A stretch of DNA of 9,079 bases from Spirochaetaceae bacterium. GTDB taxonomy: Bacteria > Spirochaetota > Spirochaetia > Treponematales > Breznakiellaceae. The stretch is from NCBI GenBank assembly GCA_031255395.1, contig JAIRSQ010000156.1, positions 1 to 9,079 of the forward strand, in the 5' to 3' direction. Positions 1 through 5,301 of the stretch are shown here, piece by piece. A program made the position numbers and the translations under genes. The notes under the pieces were generated by a model. The model worked only from the letters and a program-made list of their open reading frames with translations. It did not search any database and had not been told where the DNA came from. Positions within the stretch are counted from its first letter, which is position 1. Every line of letters starts with the position of its first letter.

Positions 1-116
1 TCAAGCCACGCTTGCTTGTCCGCGAGCCTGTATATGAACGGCAGGGTCGCAAGGCCTCCGCCTACGGAAAAGAGGCCTATGCAGACGAATTCCAGATAAA
101 GCGGCAAAACATTCAT
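1..116 (-). CDS. Chromate transporter (CHR) family protein, N-terminal fragment
   Basis: Only the first 38 codons are in the window; the rest lies beyond the left edge. The visible protein starts MNVLPLYLEF and contains FVCIGLFSVGGGLATLPFIY. This matches the hallmark start of a CHR domain, a hydrophobic helix with IGxFSxGGGxAxLP. CHR proteins are inner-membrane carriers; ChrA exports chromate, but many short or split CHR proteins have no proven substrate. Whether this is a full-length transporter or one half of a split pair cannot be seen. The ATG was chosen because the CHR domain begins immediately after it. No Shine-Dalgarno sequence precedes it, and the candidate promoter ends only 8 nt upstream. 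The family call is confident; the substrate is not. Confidence 0.8.
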   Translation of the reverse strand, partial: MNVLPLYLEFVCIGLFSVGGGLATLPFIYRLADKQAWL

Positions 117-124
117 ACAACGTG

Positions 125-152
125 ATTCTAACAGTGCCGTTAAAAAAGTCAA
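125..152 (-). promoter_or_regulatory. Candidate sigma-70-type promoter of the CHR gene
   Basis: On the minus strand TTGACT (152-147) and TAGAAT (130-125) are separated by 16 bp. Each hexamer differs from consensus at one position. The expected transcription start, about 7 nt after the -10 box, falls at about 118, only 1-3 nt before the ATG at 116. The mRNA would then be leaderless or nearly so, in agreement with the missing ribosome binding site. Inferred from sequence only. Confidence 0.55.
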
Positions 153-241
153 GTTAAGATTGGAGCAAAAAAATGTCCGCCGGTTTAGCGGCACAGACAC
201 GCCTTAAGCAATTTTGCGGGTTTAATTTTTAACAGGCATCT

Positions 242-292
242 GGGCCTTTTCCAAAACAGCGCGCTAAACGCGCGCCGTTTTGGAACATCCTC
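242..292. repeat. MITE-like palindromic repeat, short copy A (51 bp)
   Basis: The element has 16-bp terminal inverted repeats: 242-257 (GGGCCTTTTCCAAAAC) and 277-292 (GTTTTGGAACATCCTC). Each arm matches the corresponding arm of the longer copy at 8739-8815 at 14 of 16 positions. Inside, GCGCGC at 259-264 pairs with GCGCGC at 270-275 around a 5-nt loop, so the element can form one long hairpin. The direct repeat ATCT flanks it at 238-241 and 293-296, as expected for a 4-bp target-site duplication. It lies 25 nt downstream of the M23 peptidase stop codon. No T-run follows the stem on the minus strand, so it is not a canonical intrinsic terminator, although the hairpin could protect the transcript 3' end. 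Confidence 0.75.
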
Positions 293-316
293 ATCTAACA
301 ATCTGCGGTAAGGGTG

Positions 317-1306
317 TCAGTTCATCAATAATACGGGATTCACGGTTAGGCCGTTTTTGTAGACCTGAAAGTGCAGATGAGAGCCGGTGCTTTGTCCGGT
401 GTTTCCGACATCTCCGATTACCTGTCCCGTGCCTACGCGCACGCCCGGCTTCGTGCGTATCACGCTCATGTGCCCATAGAGCGTGCGGTAACTTGAATGA
501 TGAGAGATTATCACGAAGTAGCCGAAAATGTCGTTGTAACCCGTTGACAGTACCATGCCGGACATCGCGGCTTTTATCGGAACTCCGGTGTTGGCGCTTA
601 TATCCAGGCCGGAATGAAAACCTCGCCGGCCCGTTACGGGATTTGTGCGGTAGCCGTACCTCGACGTGATACGCCCTCGCACCGGCCATATAAACAGGTC
701 TCCGTTTATCTCCTGCAGTTTTGTTGAATCGAGTTTAGCGTTCGGTATGAATATGCCGGAACCGGCGTTCACCCTTTCGGAAAACAATTCATTCACCGCG
801 GATATATTCGCTACCTGAGTTTCGTATTTACGCGCTATCTCTTCCAGCGTTTCATTCCGCAAAACCGTATGTATGACGCCGTCCTGATTCGGTATTAGCA
901 GTCTTTTACCAACCTGAATCGAGCGTGTGTTCGATATATTGTTCACGGAAATCAGCGTGTCCTGATTCAGGCCGAAGCTGGACGCGATTAGGCCTATCAT
1001 GTCGCCTGACCGAACGGTGTACGACGAATAGATCAGCGGGCGCGGGACAGAAAGCTCTTCCGGTTCGGGCACGCCTTCGATAACGATGTTTTCGGCATTC
1101 GGATTCTCCGAGATGATGCGTTCCATTTCCTGTTCGGAATAAACCATTCCGCCTAGACCGCCGTCTTCTGCGTTCTGTTCAATCGGATTTAGTCTGCCGC
1201 TAATAGCTGTCGCCATATTCGCGGCGGTTGCGGGAAAATAAAAAAATATGCAAAACAAAATGGCGGCGCGCGCCGCATTCTGTCGCCGGTTTAATTTTTC
1301 AATCAC
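317..1306 (-). CDS. Secreted LysM-LysM-M23 (LytM-type) peptidoglycan endopeptidase
   Basis: The protein has 329 aa from a GTG start. A signal peptide (about residues 1-30; Arg-rich n-region, then AILFCIFFYF) targets it to the periplasm. Two LysM domains (about 95-139, beginning YTVRSGD, and 145-188, beginning HTVLRNETL) bind glycan. A C-terminal M23 domain (about 206-329) cleaves peptide cross-bridges. All zinc and catalytic residues are present: H231 and D235 in HSGLD, H279 in YGH, and H310/H312 in HLHF, so it should be an active zinc endopeptidase rather than an NlpD/EnvC-type activator. The GTG at 1306 has GGAG six bases upstream and puts the signal peptide at the N-terminus. An in-frame TTG at 1378 would add 24 charged residues and is less likely. 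The gene follows the LamG/FN3 gene by about 100 nt on the same strand. Likely roles are septal or growth-linked wall remodelling. Confidence 0.93.
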   Translation of the reverse strand: MIEKLNRRQNAARAAILFCIFFYFPATAANMATAISGRLNPIEQNAEDGGLGGMVYSEQEMERIISENPNAENIVIEGVPEPEELSVPRPLIYSSYTVRSGDMIGLIASSFGLNQDTLISVNNISNTRSIQVGKRLLIPNQDGVIHTVLRNETLEEIARKYETQVANISAVNELFSERVNAGSGIFIPNAKLDSTKLQEINGDLFIWPVRGRITSRYGYRTNPVTGRRGFHSGLDISANTGVPIKAAMSGMVLSTGYNDIFGYFVIISHHSSYRTLYGHMSVIRTKPGVRVGTGQVIGDVGNTGQSTGSHLHFQVYKNGLTVNPVLLMN

Positions 1307-1316
1307 AACAAACTCC
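1304..1316 (-). promoter_or_regulatory. Ribosome binding site deciding the GTG start of the M23 gene
   Basis: GGAG (1316-1313) lies 6 nt upstream of GTG (1306-1304). It supports this start over the in-frame TTG at 1378, which has only AGGG at a similar distance and would bury the signal peptide behind 24 polar residues. Confidence 0.6.
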
Positions 1317-1408
1317 GTTAACTCCCGTCGTCTTTTTGCGCTTGTCGCTTCTTCGCCGAAAGTCGCGCTTTCTCTCAAGACATTCCCTGTTTTGGGCCGT
1401 ACTTTTAT

Positions 1409-3046
1409 TCATTCATTATTCACCATGAGCGGGCGCGCCGAAACTTCTTTTGAATAATCTCCAAGTATCCGAGCTTTATCGTATGAGCTGACAGAAAAAT
1501 AGTATAATACGCCGTTTTTAAGATTGTCAATACTTACAGACGTCTGTTTTCCGACGTCAACCGGCTGCGCCTCGGAGTAATCGCCGGAAGACGCGCCGTA
1601 ATACACAAGATAGCCTTCGGCGTTTTCGTCTTTCGATTTTCGCCACGACAGCTCGACCGAGCCGTTTTTGGGCATGGCCGTTACGAAGCCTGGCGGCGCG
1701 GGCGCTTCATTTTTCGCGAATACGACCGAGATTTCTTCGAGATAGGGCGTAGTTTCGGCGTCCCCGCCCGGATAAAACTGAACGGCAATCTCTATATAAC
1801 GCCTGTTTTCCGTATTCATGGGCAGTCCCGGCGCGAACGTTCGCCAGCCAGCGTCGTTCCAGACATAAGGCGAGTCGGATGAGCGAAAGAAAAACTGCAT
1901 CTCCGCGCCGCCGGAGAACCTTGAAACGCCGTGAAACGCTGTCCTATTTCCGCCGCTTCCGGCGGAAGCGTCATACAGGCCGCCCGTCGCGTCTATCCGC
2001 AGAACGGAACCGCCCAACTCGCCCAGATCTATGGGAGCGCTCTGCGCTCTGCCGGAGGCCGGATAACGACGGATGACGGGATGCTCCGCGAAGCGTCTCC
2101 AGACGCGAAACCCGCTCATCATGCCGTTAAAACTTTTGCCAAGCGTGAAGCTGCCGCGTTCGCCCGCCACAGGCAGAAAGACCTCACCGCCCTCCGAGCC
2201 TGATTCCGTAGCGTACGTTACATCCTCCAACACCCCGTCCACAAGATATTCCAACAGTCCCGTTTTCGCGTCAAAGCGCAAAAGATGATGACTCCAGTTT
2301 TTGGGAACGACTGGCGAGGACGAGGCGAGCCGCGGGTTCACGCTTTTTGCGTCCGCCGCCGGAGATACGTAAACTGAGGGCTGAAAGAAAAAGTTTGAAA
2401 AGTCCCATTCAAAGCGGTTTTTTGAAATGTAACAGCTTATATTTTGCGAAACCCCTAAATTTTGAGGCTCCGAAGCGTTCCATTCAAAGGGTTCTTCTCC
2501 GTTTTCCATGCTAACGGGATATAGCAGGAATTCTATAGAAAAATCGCCTATGTAACGGCCCGCCGAAAAAAGGGCGTCGTGCCTTCGGGCGTCTATTACG
2601 ACAGGTCCGCCGACAGAGCCGTTAGCGCCGGCATTCAAATTTCCGGAAAACACCGCCGCGCCGCGTCCGATACGCGTTCGCGTGTCGGGCGCGGCGATCA
2701 CGCTCTCCGATACTTGCAGACTGTAACGGCCTGTGCGGTCTATGTACAGCTCGGTCGCGCCCTCGTCTAACGGCACGTCCATATCGAGCGACGGTTCTCC
2801 GCCCAAACGAACAGCCCCGAGCGCAAGCGCCTTGTACGGACGCAGTCCCTCCACTTCCGTAAGTCCGTCCCGTACGGTAAACCGCCCCCAGCCCGCCGCG
2901 CCGCCGAATTTCAGCGTTTCTTCGCCCAGCCCGAAAGACGGGACCGCGGCAAAAACAAGAAACAGCGCAATAACGCGCGCATTATGCATGGTCTGAGCGT
3001 TATAGCGGGCCTGACGCCGCCGTTCAAACGATGGTAAAGCCCACAT
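1409..3046 (-). CDS. Secreted LamG-like / fibronectin type III protein
   Basis: The protein has 545 aa from the ATG at 3046. A long basic n-region precedes a hydrophobic stretch (about residues 24-39, VIALFLVFAAVPSF), indicating Sec export. No lipobox cysteine follows it. A concanavalin/LamG-like beta-sandwich spans about 166-317, with the typical pattern DFSIEFLLYP, then NWSHHLLRFD, then FNGMMSGFRVWRR. A C-terminal fibronectin type III domain spans about 449-539 (APAPPGFVTA, VELSWRKS, GYLVYYG, YYFSVSSYD). Such proteins usually bind carbohydrate or protein at the cell surface; no catalytic motif is seen and the ligand is unknown. The ATG lies 4 nt after the stop of the upstream gene, with GGAG 10 nt before it, suggesting translational coupling. 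An alternative ATG at 2989 would give 526 aa and a more compact signal peptide, but it lacks a ribosome binding site. Confidence 0.82.
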   Translation of the reverse strand: MWALPSFERRRQARYNAQTMHNARVIALFLVFAAVPSFGLGEETLKFGGAAGWGRFTVRDGLTEVEGLRPYKALALGAVRLGGEPSLDMDVPLDEGATELYIDRTGRYSLQVSESVIAAPDTRTRIGRGAAVFSGNLNAGANGSVGGPVVIDARRHDALFSAGRYIGDFSIEFLLYPVSMENGEEPFEWNASEPQNLGVSQNISCYISKNRFEWDFSNFFFQPSVYVSPAADAKSVNPRLASSSPVVPKNWSHHLLRFDAKTGLLEYLVDGVLEDVTYATESGSEGGEVFLPVAGERGSFTLGKSFNGMMSGFRVWRRFAEHPVIRRYPASGRAQSAPIDLGELGGSVLRIDATGGLYDASAGSGGNRTAFHGVSRFSGGAEMQFFFRSSDSPYVWNDAGWRTFAPGLPMNTENRRYIEIAVQFYPGGDAETTPYLEEISVVFAKNEAPAPPGFVTAMPKNGSVELSWRKSKDENAEGYLVYYGASSGDYSEAQPVDVGKQTSVSIDNLKNGVLYYFSVSSYDKARILGDYSKEVSARPLMVNNE

Positions 3047-3050
3047 ACTC

Positions 3051-3950
3051 CTAAAACTCCGCGACAAGAACGTCTTCCGGCACTATGAAGACGACGCGCC
3101 CTTCGTTTAACAGCCGCCTGTTCGCCTCTGACGAAAGTATTGTTAGCGCGTCGGCGCGGTCTATCACGGGGTCGGTCGGATTTATGCCGAAAACCTCGCG
3201 CGCAATGACGCGTAGCGGTTTGACGCCGACGACCTTCCGTATTTCGTCGCTAAGGCCGGAGGGGTTGTTCTGAAATACACTGTCCAAAGCGGAGTATCGC
3301 GCCATCGCGAAGTCCGTTCCCCATTCCGCCGCCATGTTTTTGTCGTATATAAGATTCATTTCCGTGTCCCAGATTTTCGGGAAAAGGCACGGGGAAAGCT
3401 CCGCGAATGTTTTTTTGCCGTGAACGGGCAATTTGCCGTCCGCGATTACTATTATGCCCGTGTAAGCGGCGACGGGAAGAGGATCAATCAGGCGGGGGGG
3501 CTGCCTGATCTGCCCGCGCGTTGCCTGGCCGAGCTTCATAAGTTCCGCGCTTGTATTTTTTAGGTCAATAGTAAACGACGAACTTATGTAGCCGAAATCG
3601 CTTGAGTATGCGGGAGACTTGCGCTCAGCCTGCAATGCGAGAGTGTCTGCCAGAGAAGCGGGGAGCCCGCCGCTAGCGACCAAGCTGCCCAATTCGCCCG
3701 ATGAATCGAGCCGGACGGAATGTATAAACGGGCGCGCCGCGTCAAGGTAACTGGAAAACAACGCTTCTTCCGCTCGCAATCTTCCAGAAGGCGGACTTGT
3801 TTCGGCCCGCGCGACAGGAACGCGCAGCTCCATGTCTATACGCATATTCTCCCAGTCGAGCCTGCCGATAACGGCAATATCCCGCGCCGTCGCGCCTGCG
3901 GCGACAAGGCCGGCCAAAAACAGCGCCGAAAACTCCCTTTTAACCAGCAT
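3051..3950 (-). CDS. Exported protein with LPP20/FlgT-like motifs, function unknown
   Basis: The protein has 299 aa. A clear signal peptide (residues 1-22, MLVKREFSALFLAGLVAAGA then TA) has no lipobox cysteine, so a soluble or envelope-associated protein is expected. Two blocks resemble those of LPP20/FlgT-type envelope proteins. The first is about 164-204 (TGIIVIADG, then CLFPKIWD, then LIYDKN), compared with the usual 'GLVIDARG...P.I.D..G..IY' pattern. The second is about 245-292 (DPVIDRADALTIL, then NEGRVVFIV), compared with the usual 'TDIVVSDADA..IL...LKEGRVVIV' pattern. In that superfamily some members support flagellar or outer-membrane structures, but no precise role can be assigned. 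It precedes the LamG/FN3 gene by 4 nt and the two are probably co-translated. The start is supported by the signal peptide; there is no strong Shine-Dalgarno sequence. The family resemblance is judged from motif memory and is moderate. Confidence 0.75.
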   Translation of the reverse strand: MLVKREFSALFLAGLVAAGATARDIAVIGRLDWENMRIDMELRVPVARAETSPPSGRLRAEEALFSSYLDAARPFIHSVRLDSSGELGSLVASGGLPASLADTLALQAERKSPAYSSDFGYISSSFTIDLKNTSAELMKLGQATRGQIRQPPRLIDPLPVAAYTGIIVIADGKLPVHGKKTFAELSPCLFPKIWDTEMNLIYDKNMAAEWGTDFAMARYSALDSVFQNNPSGLSDEIRKVVGVKPLRVIAREVFGINPTDPVIDRADALTILSSEANRRLLNEGRVVFIVPEDVLVAEF

Positions 3951-4004
3951 AGGTTTATTATCGGCATTTGACGCGTTATAAATGAGCGTCCGTCCGCCAG
4001 CGGG

Positions 4005-4832
4005 TTAATTTGAGAAACGTTGCATCACGTTTTCGATGAACGATAGGACTCGGGCGCGGAGAAACGGGGGACCGCTGTCCTCAAAGCAGTTTTCCCAAAG
4101 TGATGGAAAGGCGGCGGCGTCCTTCTTTGAAAGCGGGAGTTTTTGGCCGATTAAAGCGGTTTCACGGTTCTTGTTGCGGATGACGGATATGCCGGAAAAG
4201 ACGATACGGACATCGGACAGTATATCGTTTTGTATGCGGGCAATAAATACGATTAGGCCGCCTTCATCCCCGTATACCGGATCTAATCGCCTGCAAAGCG
4301 TAAAATCCCACTGTTCAAGCGGAATTCTTACCCGGTAAAGTATTTCCTGCGGGGAAAAAACGTCCGCATTGCCGGGTCCGGCGAGCAAGCTGGCGCTGAT
4401 CCAGCGTGTTTTAGCGTTTGTGCGGAGTTCGCAACGTACGCCAAGAGCGGCAAGCGCGGCGGCGAACGGGTTCGAGACGCGGGGCTGGCATATCGCTCCC
4501 CCTATGCTCAGTATGCCGCGTTGCGGGACGGTGTATAAAATTTCCAGCGACTGTTTAAGGGCTTCGGGCAAGATTTTGCCAAGCCGCAATATTTGTTGCA
4601 GAGTTACCATCGGGCCGATTTCGATAAAGCGTTCCGTCCGGTTCACGGTGCTAAGATCGGCAAGATCATCGGCGCCTATGATCACGTCGGGAAGGCCGAC
4701 CGCTATGCCGCCATGATTCTGTATCCGGTGCTCGCTCCCGGAAAAAATATCAGCGCGGCCAAAACGGTTCAGAGCGTTAAACATTTCCTGCAAGTTTGAA
4801 GGATAGAAAATCTGGCTAACCGGTTTGTACAT
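4005..4832 (-). CDS. FAD-domain subunit of a divergent molybdenum hydroxylase (CoxM/XdhB-like)
   Basis: The protein has 275 aa, normal length for the medium FAD-binding subunit of xanthine dehydrogenase/CO dehydrogenase-type enzymes, which passes electrons between the 2Fe-2S subunit and an acceptor. Family features are the N-terminal YPSNLQEMFNAL (the usual '.P.SL.EAL..L'), the LPDVIIGADDLADLS block, IEIGPMVTLQQIL, and SIGGAI at 109-114 (the usual T-[IY]-GGN-[IL]). The first FAD pyrophosphate loop, normally AGGTDLL, is here FSGSEH (30-35) and lost; the Asn of GGN is Ala and the IRN before it is replaced. FAD affinity may therefore be reduced or absent. The start overlaps the 3' end of the 2Fe-2S gene by 17 nt and has AGGAG 5 nt upstream, so translation is coupled. 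The stop is followed by a 54-nt gap to the next gene. Confidence 0.82.
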   Translation of the reverse strand: MYKPVSQIFYPSNLQEMFNALNRFGRADIFSGSEHRIQNHGGIAVGLPDVIIGADDLADLSTVNRTERFIEIGPMVTLQQILRLGKILPEALKQSLEILYTVPQRGILSIGGAICQPRVSNPFAAALAALGVRCELRTNAKTRWISASLLAGPGNADVFSPQEILYRVRIPLEQWDFTLCRRLDPVYGDEGGLIVFIARIQNDILSDVRIVFSGISVIRNKNRETALIGQKLPLSKKDAAAFPSLWENCFEDSGPPFLRARVLSFIENVMQRFSN

Positions 4833-5301
4833 GACGTCTCCTGCGCCGTATTTTAGCGGCTTCGGCCACGGCTTCAGCGAGGTTTTCTCCGGTCGCGCAA
4901 CGGCATATTATGCCGTCAAAAGCCGAAAGTATCTCGCCGCCAAGCGGAAGTTTTTTTCCGGAGATAAGCTGGTCGGCAAGCAGTATCTTTGCCGCGTTGC
5001 AGAAACCGCAGTTTTCCACGCCGTGCATGCTAAAACCCAGCGCGATGTCGTTGTAATCGTCTGTGAGCGCGAACCCTTCAATCGTGATGATCTCGCTGCC
5101 GCGCACGCGGAAAGCGGGTATCAGGCAGGCGGAGCTTAGCGAGCCGTTGAATATGACAGAACATGCGCCGCAACTGCCCGCGCGACAGCCTGCCTTGCAT
5201 CCTGTCAGTCCGAAATCCTCGCGCAGTATGTCGATGAGCCGTTTGTCCGGTTCAGTGTTAGCCGTAACGTCTTCCCCGTTCAAGATGAAAGGCAGCGTCA
5301 T
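4816..5301 (-). CDS. 2Fe-2S subunit of a divergent molybdenum hydroxylase (CoxS/XdhC-like small subunit)
   Basis: The protein has 161 aa, the normal length for the small electron-transfer subunit. The N-terminal plant-type ferredoxin domain binds one cluster through C39, C44, C47 and C59 (LTGCKAGCRAGSCGAC, then C after 11 residues). The C-terminal four-helix domain binds the second through C98, C101, C133 and C135 (NCGFC and CRC). All eight ligands and their spacing are canonical, so both clusters should assemble. The residues around the second cluster differ: the usual QCGFCTPG is NCGFCNAA. The Gln and Pro-Gly that normally face the molybdopterin are lost, matching changes in the large subunit. 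The C-terminus is very basic (RRRRRH). The ATG overlaps the stop of the large-subunit gene as ATGA. An in-frame extension upstream lies inside the previous gene and is rejected. Confidence 0.93.
   Translation of the reverse strand: MTLPFILNGEDVTANTEPDKRLIDILREDFGLTGCKAGCRAGSCGACSVIFNGSLSSACLIPAFRVRGSEIITIEGFALTDDYNDIALGFSMHGVENCGFCNAAKILLADQLISGKKLPLGGEILSAFDGIICRCATGENLAEAVAEAAKIRRRRRHVQTG
4830..4842 (-). promoter_or_regulatory. Ribosome binding site inside the preceding gene, for the FAD subunit
   Basis: AGGAG (4842-4838) sits 5 nt before the ATG at 4832, within the last codons of the 2Fe-2S subunit gene. It confirms the 17-nt overlap as a real coupled start. Confidence 0.6.

Noticed and set aside
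242..292. Reading the hairpin after the M23 gene as a standard intrinsic terminator.
   Set aside because: There is no T-tract on the minus strand after the stem, and its arms plus the flanking duplication match the mobile repeat at 8739-8815.
1307..1378. Upstream TTG start for the M23 peptidase, adding 24 residues.
   Set aside because: It would place a charged, non-signal stretch before an otherwise typical signal peptide; the GTG at 1306 has a well-spaced GGAG.
3494..3500. Seven-base G tract (C7 in the coding strand) within the LPP20-motif gene, with a nearby ATCAGGC/GCCTGAT inverted repeat.
   Set aside because: Homopolymers of 7 are common at this GC, the frame is intact, and the codons (Pro-Pro) fit the protein; the hairpin has no context. 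Too weak to call a phase-variation site.
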